NCBI GenBank assembly: GCA_001579985.1
Contig: LRSR01001629.1
Location: forward strand, 1 to 27,562
From: Hypsibius dujardini
Lineage: Eukaryota; Tardigrada; Eutardigrada; Parachela; Hypsibiidae
DNA: 27,562 nt
Reading direction: 5' to 3'
Shown here: positions 17,854 through 26,677 of the stretch, piece by piece
Numbering within the stretch: the stretch's first letter is position 1
Layout: the number at the start of each line of letters is the position of its first letter
Translations under genes and position numbers: made by a program
The notes under the pieces: model-generated
The model's input: only the letters and a program-made list of their open reading frames with translations
The model's database searches: none
Told to the model about the DNA's origin: nothing

Positions 17854-18418
17854 TAGAGGTGTGCAAACCGCACCGCAGACCGCACCGCACCGCCGCAAAC
17901 CGCGCGGCGGTCCGCGGCGGTGCGGTTTTGGGCTGCTTGCGGTCTGCGGGGCAGTTGCGGTTTGAATTGCTGCGGTTGCGGTTTCGTATTTTTTAACCGC
18001 CGCATACCGCGAAATTGTAAAGATTGTACGGTAGGATATAAAAAAAGTCGAATAATCGCGTTCTTGGCCAGACGGCGTGCCATTTGTTTACTTTGAGATT
18101 TGAGTAGCTGAAAATTGTTCTATTAAACGGTTCGTCACCGATTGGCGTCGTTATTAGGCGTGTCACGTACATTATGGACGGACTGTCCCGATTTAGATCT
18201 ACATTTCGCAAACTGTCTTTTAAATATAAATTTAAACTTTAAACATTTAAATTTAAAATTCGCGGTTTTTGCGGTTCGGTCGCAGTTTCATTTTTGTGAT
18301 CCGCGGTCTGCGGCGGTGCGGTTTTTAGTTAATGTCGCAGTGCGGTGCGGTTTACGGTAGGTATATTGAGCTGCGGTGCGGTTCGCGGATCCAGTTTTCG
18401 TAACCGCGCACAGCTCTA
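17854..18418. mobile_element. Non-autonomous hAT element (565 bp) in intron 7 of pseudogene B
   Basis: Ends TAGAGGTGTGCAAACCGC and, inverted, TAGAGCTGTGCGCGGTTACG. The subterminal regions are full of GCGGTGCGGT units. The empty site is visible in the other intron 7 copies (gatgtgtggctgtacc). The flanking 8-mers gtgtggct and ctgtggct suggest an imperfect 8-bp target duplication, with three extra bases (gca) at the right end. There is no transposase frame inside. Confidence 0.8.
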
Positions 18419-18714
18419 GCACTGTGGCTGTACCTTCAGGATCCAAATCGATTTTGTTAAGGTCCACAAAGTCGTTCCTGTCAGATCTTGACTGCTCGTG
18501 GAAAAAACCTGATGTAAATTGAAGATTTTTTTCAGTCGTTTTTCGACCGAAATGGCTGCTCTTTCGCACAGAACTGCTTTGACGCACCGACGACATGCAT
18601 CAGTTCGTGTTGAATGATGCCTTTGGATACACAATCCCTATTGTAAAGTAGAAAAACAAAGGTTGATTGACGGAACCTGCGATTCTTTTGAGATAACAAC
18701 TGGGTCAGTTTGCC

Positions 18715-18730
18715 AGTCTGCTTGTCTGTT

Positions 18731-18768
<38 letters not shown>

Positions 18769-18782
18769 GCTATCTGTTTATC
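18715..18782. repeat. CTGT microsatellite, intron 5 of pseudogene B
   Basis: Short interrupted CTGT array at the conserved intron position. Confidence 0.8.
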
Positions 18783-19781
18783 TGACTTAAAATGTTGAAT
18801 AATGATGGATCTTGTATGGCCATTTTCAGTATTTACCATCAGCAACGGAGAGGTATACGTTCTGCACTCCACCTTTTCTTTCCACATGAGAACTCTCACA
18901 TCTGTTTCAGAGACGAAAATATTATAAGTACTGCATCACGCAAGTTTAAGACGAAATATATTGCGCGGGACGGTTGCGTGAGGTCTGTAAATACACGTTT
19001 GTTAGCGTAATCAAACGATATTCGAGCGTTCTGAGTGCACGAGATTTCCTTGGCTAGTATAGTGACATACTGAATCCCTCGGCTATATAATACGGAATCT
19101 TTCCGTTGACCCATCGCGAGCGTTGATCCGTCAAACCATTCCGTGCCTTTTTCCTCTGAAATGAAATGTGAATAATCAGTATATTTTGTATTGTAAAGTG
19201 TAGACGGTCATGATACTGGTCAAAATTGCTAACATTAGTTAAACTTCTAGCGATTACAGCAAGATCAATTCCTATGATGTCGCCTTCAAAAAGCCGGTTA
19301 TTCATCAGGTTGTTTGAGGGAACTGAAATAATACCAACAAAAGCGTGTGAGAAATAAGAAAAAGTAATAATACCGGTATCTCACTTGTCGTATGAACGTA
19401 TGTGCAAAATCATAAGGCTGAACGAAACTAAATTGACTAAAACCGGAAAAACTGAAAATAAAAGCTGAAATTATTCAAATACTTTAAATGCAATTAAAGC
19501 AGAACCACGATTTTCATTTACTTAAGGAAAATAAAGAAGAAATCCTCGCTTATTAATTTATATTTGACTAGAAAATAATTAAGTTGAATGTTTTTGCTAG
19601 TCTTAACATTTAAAATTTGTTCTGCAAATAGTAGTTGCGGACAATCAATAAATCAATCTAAAATCTGCAAAAACAATTTTTCGAAACAAAATTTTTCATA
19701 AAAACTTTTTGTTTAGGTGTTCATAAACGACGGTTAACTACGTCCCTAACTTGCCTCGTTTTACCAAAAGAGTGAACTAAC

Positions 19782-19847
19782 CGATAGACAAAATCAATGC
19801 GGTACTCGTTGTAATTGCTTCGACAACAGTTGGCTCCGGGGTGGTTC
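19782..19847 (-). pseudogene. Thr-rich linker exon of pseudogene B
   Basis: 66 nt, phase 1 in and out, beginning TTPEPTVVEA. It is a paralogue of 10369-10434. The frame itself is open, but the gene around it is broken. Confidence 0.55.
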
Positions 19848-20137
19848 CTTAAAACGCAGCAGAGAAATTTGTAAATAATTATTACAAGTGTGGCTGGAGC
19901 GGGACTTGATTCGTGCGCATAATATGCCAGAAATAAGCTTATTAAATTGGTTAACCCTCTGACACCTTGTGCACAGTTGATACGTTTGCCACGCCCCAAA
20001 TCACCAGCCATGGCTCAATGTATCGGAAAGTCTATTTCTCGGTAACTTTTATTGATTTTTTGTTCTTTTCAACTCCGAATTGGGTCCGCGGGGGGGGGGG
20101 TGCGGTAGAGCAAATTTGACTGGGTAAATACCTTATG

Positions 20138-20636
20138 GTCATTGATCCACTGATGTGCCTTCATTCGTACCTGCACATCCTTGACAATATCATGCTTGAA
20201 TCTTGTGTTGGACACGCCCAACAAGTCCCCATATCCAATCATGATAGTTCTTTAACTCACGAGTATCATACTTAGTTTGTAACTCTGTCCACTCTATTAA
20301 CCCTATTCTGATGTATGTGCCATTTACCTTCATTTCTTTAGTAAAAACTTTACTATATAATAATGTGTTTTATTATTTCTACAGTCAGTTCTACTTCTTC
20401 TTTCCTTTCTTCCAGTTTATTTCTCTAACGGTTTTTACTATCAGTCTAATAAACTTGTTAACTATCCAACTGACGGTTGGTAGACCTAATACTTGCGAAG
20501 TTTCGGAATTGGTTCGCATTTCCCGCTTATCAAATTTTCAAGAGCACAGGATTGTGCACATGCCTCGTCATCATCATCGCAGGAACCGCAAGTTTTGCTG
20601 ATACACGGCTTCGGCTTCGTTGTCGTGGCCGTTGCA
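20138..20636 (-). pseudogene. CS-alpha-beta exon copy 7, split by a solo LTR
   Basis: The 5' part (20496-20636) encodes KPKPC through GKC. An LTR (20206-20491) interrupts it, and the rest resumes at 20205. After the LTR the cysteine codon of CFC reads TGA, an independent stop. The acceptor and LVAAVTA part are deleted, bringing signal exon S1 within 60 bp. Confidence 0.75.
20206..20491. mobile_element. Solo LTR, 286 bp, with CTTG target duplication
   Basis: Begins TGTTGGACACGCCC and ends GGTAGACCTAATA (expected ..CA, here TA). CTTG flanks it at 20202-20205 and 20492-20495. The uninterrupted site is present at about 5044 in copy 1 (gaatcttgcgaag). The 27477-27562 sequence is the inverted complement of its terminal 86 bp and ends in CA as expected. 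The superfamily is not determined from an LTR alone. Confidence 0.9.
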
Positions 20637-20695
20637 GCATGAAACGCTTCTTTTTCGGCTTTCGGTAATTATTTTTTGTTTTCATGTTCACTTAC

Positions 20696-20771
20696 CATCC
20701 TCGACATGGAAATAGCACCAGCTCCCGATTACAAAAATCGAAATATAAAAAATCTTTTCCATTGAATACAT
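20696..20771 (-). CDS. Signal-peptide exon (S1), exon 1 of pseudogene B
   Basis: ATG at 20769-20771, leader MYSMEKIFYISIFVIGSW, donor G|GTAAGTG, phase 1, 76 nt. It matches S2 at 13734-13809 in length and sequence. The exon itself is intact, although the gene downstream is not. Region 20772-21273 between it and gene A contains its promoter and the 3' flank of gene A only. Confidence 0.65.
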
Positions 20772-20880
20772 GATCGCTATGCGTAAGGAATTCCAAAAGA
20801 ACCGCAGAAAAGCCATCCGATTGCGGTGGCAAAATAATTCTTCAAAGGAAAAACGCTTGCTACGCGAAGTACCGCGCAGA

Positions 20881-20888
20881 GTATATAA
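20881..20888 (-). promoter_or_regulatory. TATA box upstream of signal exon S1
   Basis: TTTATATAC on the minus strand, about 110 bp before the ATG, conserved with 13920-13927. It lies only about 75 bp beyond the polyadenylation signal of gene A. Confidence 0.5.
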
Positions 20889-20965
20889 ACTACCGTGAGG
20901 CATCTGTGACGTTTAGAAACAGGACATGAAGATCAAAAGCCTCAGACACACAATACTGGCGATAT

Positions 20966-20971
20966 TTTATT
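20966..20971 (-). terminator. AATAAA polyadenylation signal of gene A
   Basis: AATAAA about 300 nt past the gene A stop codon, followed within 30 nt by a GT-rich element TTGTGTGTCTG, as expected for a metazoan cleavage site. Confidence 0.65.
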
Positions 20972-21273
20972 TGTCTGTATTGTTAAACTGAATTAAAAGT
21001 TCCCCTGATGCGTCAAACTCGCTTGCTTTGTCAATCACAATCACACCTTGCAATGCCCGGGGGCGTCTCTCCGATCCGGCTGCTGCAATTCATCACAATA
21101 AATGTCAAAAGCATGATGATTACGGTAAGTACGTCAAACCGTCTGTTCGCACGCTAATTCCACAGCACGTATATGAGTGATCTGACCAAATCAGCAGACG
21201 GTACATGCAATATTAACGCATGGAAATGTTATCGAGCAAATTGCATCCAGACAAGACCGACCGACCATCGTGA

Positions 21274-21701
21274 CTACTTTTTCCACCGACAGTCCTCCTT
21301 CCATCGTGACCGGCCGTTTTCCAGCCACGTGCAGTGCGTGCAGGTCTGTGTGCCTCTCTTCAGTTCCCGACACTGACGGTCGTTCGACTCCAGCGGCGAA
21401 CTGTCGGTCTGTCGGACGCCGGTCGCCGGCGAGGGAAGACACTGTTCGTTCCAGTTGGTCCGCAGACCGGAGACGGTGTAGCAGCGTGTGCAGGAGAGAC
21501 CTTGATGGTTAACAGTTTTTTCGCAGGGTCGCGAGGTTGCCGCGACCGGCTCCTCAAAATCCGGTTCGCGTGTGAGACACTGCTGCTTCCAGGTGGACGC
21601 GCCATTGCCGGTGGAGGTCGTGCAGGTGCGGCAGTCCTGGCCGGAGATGACGGCGTCCTCGCAGGTTCTTCGGGGACCCGGCTGGAGGTACGACGGCCAA
21701 A
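21274..21701 (-). CDS. Gene A exon 9: three Cys/Trp repeats, C-terminus
   Basis: Acceptor TTATTTCACAG|TT enters in phase 1, matching the exon 8 donor. The 428-nt exon ends at TAG 21274-21276. It encodes three repeats of C-x9/10-C-x2-C-x9/10-W-x3-C (for example CEDAVISGQDCRTC followed by WKQQC, then CEKTVNHQGLSC with WNEQC, then CRELKRGTQTC with WKEDC). Twelve cysteines lie in about 140 residues. I do not recognise this module. It is not a CUB, EGF, ShK or thrombospondin type 1 pattern, which are the usual astacin C-terminal domains. It is probably extracellular and disulfide-bonded. Confidence 0.75.
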
Positions 21702-21769
21702 CTGTGAAATAAAGTAGGCACCGGTTAGATGACCGTAATCAACACGAGACGGAGAATGTCACAGCATCC

Positions 21770-22560
21770 GTCAGGCCGTCGGTCTACTTGTCGGACCTTC
21801 CGTCGGATGTTTAAGGGACAATTCATCGACCCTCTCGGTCGTTCTCTCGCTGTACCACCCGTCGGTTAGAACCTTCGTTATGCCTTCCATCGGACGGTTT
21901 AACGGAGCCCTTCCGTTAGACCAGTCGTCGGGTATTTCTTCGGTCAGTTCATGACTGTGCTAAGTCTTACCCTTCATGTTCCCCCTACCGCGTTGGACCC
22001 TTTTGAACCCTTCCGTTGAATCGAGAATCGTGTCTACCGTCAGTCCTTCCGTCGGACGGCCAGCGAATCGTCCGCTACGCTACCGTTTGTTAAGTCATTC
22101 TCTGAGCTGGCGCCAAATTTTCGTCAGATCTGGCCCAGATCTGGTGAAATCCCATATGCGATCTCACGAGATCTGACGAAATTAACGTAGTCTTCTTGGC
22201 AAGAGTGTTCGGCGAGGAATCCGGCAGTTCTTGCCAAAAAGCTTTTAAAAGTCTCTGACGAGATCTCTGCCAGATCTCACCAGAATGGCCAGCTACAATT
22301 TCACAATACAATTCCCTGCATTCCTGGCAGGGAAGTCCTCGGGTAATTCTGGCCAGAAAGTTTTGTGTAATTCTAACCAGAAAATCCGCTTGTAATTCTG
22401 CTCAAAATTCAGCCGAGATTTTTCTCGCATGAGTCTCGTGTGATTCTCACCCAATTCTCACTTGCTTCTGGTCAGAAAGTCCGAGCAAATCTCGTGAGGA
22501 GCCAGATCTCACGAAAACATGCTTTCTCACGTAGTCTCGTCAGAAGGCGCTGGGAAACCG
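21770..22560. repeat. Degenerate short repeats filling intron 8 of gene A
   Basis: First part: cttccgtcgga / gtcggac units. Second part: cagatctgg, ctggtcagaa and tctcacgaga units. Diverged and irregular, without coding potential. The 21905-22390 part is shared with 14265-14750. Confidence 0.55.
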
Positions 22561-22721
22561 GGTTCCCCATTGACTAACCGTCATTTGGCTACTTACCGTT
22601 TGATATGTCTCCTCCGTTATTGATGAAAGGAACAGTCGGTCGTGGAGCTAGATACAGGAACAGTTAATTAATACAGTCGAACGGTTTATCAAGCAGCAAT
22701 TCGTCAACCCATCACCCTTAC

Positions 22722-24809
22722 TTATCCGTCTGGGTCTTGTGGTTCTTTGCGTCGGTGCCGGGGTCTCGGGATCCACGACTTCCTCAGGGTCGTTCGGTGG
22801 CGGTTCCGTTTTCGGAACAGACGGTCGGGTCGTCCGACGGGTCGATCTCACAGACGGACGAACAGGTGGTCTGGCTGTCGTCGTTTGATTATCATCTTCT
22901 TCCTCATTAGGTGTCGTATTGAAGCTGCTGCTGCTGGACATCTTGGTCGGTTGGATCGGGGCTCTTGTCGGCAGTGACGGCGGCGGTGGGAGCGGCTGAT
23001 TTGGCTTGGCCCCGCCCCTTTCGGGGCACTTGTACATGGCGTTGATTTTGCCGATGTCGATCTGACTGAGACCGTTGCGTTGGCCCATCATCGTCTCGTA
23101 CTGCGCCCATTCCTTTTTCGGACGGATCGTCCAGGAGAAGCCGTCCTTGGAGAAGGCGACCGTCGAGTAGTGCATGATGGAGCCGAAGTCGTAGGGGAAG
23201 CCGAACGCCGTCACTTCCACGGCGCTCCAGTCGAGAAAGTTCCTTTGGAAATCTGAGGACAAAATAAAACTCAATCAGTTTGCTGAGGTCTAAGATTTTG
23301 CAGCAGTACGAGGTAAAGGCCGTTAACCAGGCCGCTTTTAGAAATCGTTTCTTAACCAGGCCGGCAGCCAACAGGTGGCGCATCAGTCGTTTTTGCCAAG
23401 TCAACCCAGGGAGATGGAACCAAAGTGGCGCCTCTACCGGACTACTTGCACACTTCTCCATTGAGATTTTTCTATTCCATTTTTTGGACTCAAATTCGAA
23501 CCGTGAGCCTTAGACACGAACTAAAATGGGTCAGAGAATTTTTCTGAATGTTTTCAAGCCATCTGTCATAGCATGGCAGCACTGCAGCGCCGGGAAATCA
23601 ACGTTGAAAAAACCGGCCTGATTAAGTTACGATTTCTAAAAGCGGCCTGGTTAACGGCCTTTACCTCGCACTGTAGTGCCGCGTGGAAGTGTTGGGAGCG
23701 GCGTTCGCTTCATGTTAGGGAACATCATTCAAAACGAACGCAGCTCCCACCACTTCCACGCGGCACTACAATTACAGCGGTAATGCGGCGGATGGATATT
23801 GATGTGTAGCTGTACCTGCAGAATCCAAATTTTTCTCGTTAATGTCAACAAAGTCGTTCCTGTCAGATCTTGACTGCTCGTGGAAAAAGCCTGATGGAGT
23901 TCGAAGAATGCTTTCAGTCGTTTTTTTGACCGGAATAGCTGCTCTTTCGCATAGAATTGCATTGACGTACCAACGACATGCATCAGTTCGTGTTGAATGA
24001 TGCCTTTGGATACGCAATCCCTATCTTAAAATAGAAAAACAAAGGTTGATTGGCGGAACCTGCCATTCTTTTGAAATAACAACTGGGTCTGTTTCTCTGT
24101 CTGTCTGTCTGTCTGTCTGTCTGGCTGCCTGGCTGTCTGTTTATCTAACTTAAAAATGTTGAATGATGATGGACCTTGTATGGGCATTTCAGTATTTACC
24201 ATCAGCAACGGAGAGGACTACGGTCTGCTCTCCGCCTTCCCTTCCCACGTGAGACTTGCCACATCTGTTTCAGAGATGGATATATTATAAGTACTGCAAT
24301 ACGCAAGTATATTACGAAATATATTGCACGGGACGGTTGTCATACTCGTCTCGGGATGACGTCGCCTGGAATAGTATCGAGTCGGGGTCGTTAATGAGTG
24401 GCTGGAACTTGATGCACGTCTGGCTGCTGAAATCATCCATGGCGTCCAAAATAATTCCCTGTTGCTTCAGGTCTGTAAATACACGTTTTTAAGCGTTAAA
24501 ACGATATTCGATCGTTCTAAGTGCACGAAATTTCCTTGGCAAATATAGTGACATACTGAATCCCTCGGCTATATAATACGGAATCACACCGTTGACCCAT
24601 CGCGAGCGTTGATCCCTCAAACCATTCCGTGCCTTTTTTTTCTGAAAAAGAAACTTGAATAATCAGTTTGAATTGTACTGTAAAGTGTAGACAACCATGA
24701 TGCTTTTTATTACTGCTAACATTAGTTAAACTACTAGCGATCACAGCACCATCAATTCCTATGATGTCGCCTTCAAAAAGCCGGTTATTCATCAGGTTGT
24801 TTGAGGGAA
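22722..24809 (-). CDS. Astacin metalloprotease gene A, prodomain, catalytic domain and Pro/Thr-rich tail (exons 2-8)
   Basis: The most complete copy in the window. Exons: 24721-24809 (propeptide, LFEGDI), 24557-24641 (DQRSRW / RWVNGVIPYYI), 24346-24472 (TCIKF), 24200-24264 (CGKSHVGREGG), 23971-24024 (HELMHVVG), 23816-23890 (FFHEQSRSDR) and 22722-23252 (SIMHY Met-turn, MGQRNGLSQID, MYKC, then about 80 residues rich in Pro, Thr, Ser and Asp). Exon 9 follows at 21274-21701. Phases close throughout, without a stop. All zinc ligands, the catalytic Glu, the Met-turn Tyr and the four astacin cysteines are present. The prodomain FxGD motif normally occupies the zinc until cleavage near RSR|W. Upstream in-frame exons 25088-25153 and 25815-26003 / 26486-26677 probably belong to it. 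Its signal exon must lie right of the window, unless the ATG at 26032-26034 is used. Confidence 0.92.
23309..23668. mobile_element. 360-bp MITE (CGAGGTAAAGG ends) nested beside a second MITE
   Basis: Terminal inverted repeats of about 40 bp (CGAGGTAAAGGCCGTTAACC..., complementary right end). TA on the left and CA (decayed TA) on the right. It lies directly against the foldback MITE at 23671 and is absent from gene D, so it inserted after the block duplication. Same family as 13061-13389. Confidence 0.85.
23671..23770. mobile_element. Foldback MITE in intron 7 of gene A
   Basis: Orthologous to 7150-7250. Ends CTGTAGTGCCGCGTGGAAGT and its inverted partner. Confidence 0.8.
24088..24146. repeat. 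(CTGT)n microsatellite, intron 5 of gene A
   Basis: CTGT array between exons 5 and 6 at the conserved position. Confidence 0.85.
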
Positions 24810-25087
24810 CTGAAACAAAACCAACAAAAGCATGTAAGAAACAGGAAAAAGTAATAATACCGGTATCTCACTATTCGTATGAACGCATGTGCAAAATTAT
24901 AAGACTGAACCAAACTGAACCGACTCATTTTTTGGTTTTACGTTTTTTAGTTAAATAAAAGTTTGTACAAGTTATCAAAAGTCTTTTAAGTACATTATTT
25001 CGAAACACGGTTTTTCATGAACCTTTCTGTTTAGTTGTTCATAAACGACGATCGATGCGTCTCGTGTATCCAAAAGAGTGAACTAAC

Positions 25088-25153
25088 CGATAGACGAAAT
25101 CGATGTGGTACTCGTTGTAGTTGCTTCGGCGACAGTTGGCTCCGGGGTGGTTC
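25088..25153 (-). CDS. Thr-rich linker exon of gene A
   Basis: 66-nt phase 1-1 exon. The acceptor GTTTCAAG|GA and donor ATCG|GTTAGT are conserved. It encodes TTPEPTVAEATTTSTT and following Ser/Ile residues. It sits between CS-alpha-beta 5 and the propeptide exon, in frame with both. Stretches 24810-25087 and 25154-25782 on either side hold no gene. Confidence 0.6.
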
Positions 25154-25782
25154 CTTGAAACGCAACAGAGAAATTGCGAATTAATTATCACAAGCGTGGC
25201 TGGAGCGGGACTTGATTCGTAAGCATATTATGCCAAAAATGAGCTTATTAATTTATTAAAAATTTCATTTCTCGTTAACCTATTGATTTTTTGTTCTTTT
25301 AGGTTCCAATCTGTCGGAACGTTCTCGGATTGCATAACCCAAACGGTCGTCTACGTTTTATTCTTGAAGTTGCTTAAAACATTTTGGGCTTTGATATGTC
25401 ATCCGAGATTGAGAGGAATCGTCCTTAATTCCCTTGGAAGACCCTGAGATGATTGTACGGAATTGCCTGTGATGGTAAAGTATTTCAGGATAGCTGAACT
25501 TCAAAGCTCGTGAATAAATTTAGAACCGTGGCTACTTGCGCATTTCAGCTTCCTCGGACTCGTGTCGTTTTTTTCATTCTTCTTTGTTAACAGTTTTCTT
25601 TTCAAACTGTTACACTGTTTTGATTGTTTTGACGTGTTGTGCATGCTTACTCATCCGACGACAGGATGGAGTTTTTGGAAATCGTTCCCGGTTTTTTCGT
25701 GAAAAATTTGATTTTGTAAGAAGTTGTCCTCCGCTCACCCGGCTGGGGGGGGGGAGGGCTGGGGGGGGTGTTAACCTTGTGG

Positions 25783-26003
25783 TCATGGATCCACTGATGT
25801 GCCTTCATTCGTACCTGCACATCCTTGACAATAACATATTCGAGTCGAACTACTTTTCCCATATTGTCCGCATTTTCCGCCTGTCAGATTGTCAGCGGCA
25901 CAGGATTGCGCACATGCCACGTCATCATCTATGCAGGAACCTTCATAACTACCGATGCACGGCTTTGGCTTCGTTGTCGTGGCCGTTACAGCAACTACCA
26001 GCC
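25783..26003 (-). CDS. CS-alpha-beta (defensin-like) exon copy 5
   Basis: Eight-cysteine form, same spacing as copy 3. Acceptor TTTTAG|GG, donor CAG|GTACGA at 25815 (189-nt symmetric phase 1 exon), stop TGA at 25783-25785 if the donor is not used. The ATG at 26032-26034 opens an in-frame signal-like leader MKHLVCFDILGLVVAVTA, conserved with copy 3. The nearest downstream exons of gene A are in compatible phase, 0.7-1.0 kb away. C-rich (sense strand) tracts follow the stop. The intron on its upstream side, 26035-26456, holds no gene. Confidence 0.65.
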
Positions 26004-26456
26004 CTAAAATGTCGAAACAGACAAGATGTTTCATTTAGATTCACAAACAAAAATATGCTCGGCGCTTGTGTAACAATTGCATGCCATTACAGGTACTGGG
26101 GAAGAAAAAGTAATGACATTAAGATGGTCATTTCGTTTCATGTCTTCATGAAATACGCCGCGAGAATTCACCTTCCAAACTCGCTCCTATATCCAGACAG
26201 ATTTTTTCACCGAGCACAAGTCACCAAAATAAAGAGGCAAATAGACAGTCAAGAAGGCAGGCAGGCAAGCAATCAGACAGACCGACAGACAAGACTTTTC
26301 ACTCAGTGGCAATTTGAGGTCGTTCGGAGGGATTTAGATTTCTGTTTCACCCCTTCGAGCCGGCGGGGGGGGGGAGGCTAAGCTTGAGCGTGTAAAAGCC
26401 TGAACATTTTTGCATCTCTCAAAAGTAAAAAACCGCGAATAAAAACCCTGCGGTCA

Positions 26457-26677
26457 TTAATCCCATGATGTGCCTGCATTTGTACCTGCAGATCCTTGAC
26501 AGAAACATGCTCGAGTCAGGCCATTTTTCGGAATCGGCTCGCATTTTCCGCTTATCAAATTTTCATCGGCACAGGATTGTGCGCATGCCACGTCATCATC
26601 ATTGCAGGAACCGATATAAGTTTCACTGATCCTCGGCTTTGGCTTCGTTGTCGTGGCCGTTACAGCAGCTACCAGCC
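26457..26677 (-). CDS. CS-alpha-beta exon copy 6 (six-cysteine form)
   Basis: Acceptor ACATTGCAG|GG, donor CAG|GTACAA at 26486 (192 nt), stop at 26457-26459. Cysteine 1 is Arg (KPR) and cysteine 8 is Ser, as in copy 4. It needs an upstream start exon, presumably beyond the right edge. Confidence 0.6.

Larger units (their letters stand above)
17232..19322 (-). pseudogene. Astacin pseudogene B (exons 2, 3, 5-8)
   Basis: Exons: 19234-19322 (propeptide, FEGDI), 19071-19155 (RWVNGKIPYYI), 18837-18901 (CESSHVERKGG), 18588-18641 (HELMHVVG), 18434-18508 (FFHEQSRSDR) and 17232-17759 (SIMHY, MYKC, Pro/Thr tail). Exon 4 is gone. A deletion of about 125 bp at 18976 joins its first 11 bases to intron 4, removing TCIKF, and skipping it would shift the frame. 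The exon 6 acceptor TTAAG|AT has become TTACAAT. In the tail a CAA codon is now TAA (17269-17271). No exon 9 follows. Intron 7 carries a non-autonomous hAT element. Upstream parts: linker 19782-19847, CS-alpha-beta 7, signal exon S1. Intron 1 stretch 19323-19781 holds nothing else. Confidence 0.9.

Noticed and set aside
19721-20011. Cys-containing reading of the 66-nt exon (NHPGANCC..NYNEY) together with an upstream Met segment, as a novel small domain
   Set aside because: That frame does not match the phase of the propeptide exon. The phase 1 frame gives a Thr-rich linker in all four copies that joins correctly to its neighbours.
25536-26381. Long plus-strand open frame of 281 codons
   Set aside because: It runs antisense across the CS-alpha-beta 5 exon and its flanks. 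The minus strand carries conserved cysteines and splice sites. The paralogous plus-strand frame at 10815-11505 is broken at different places.
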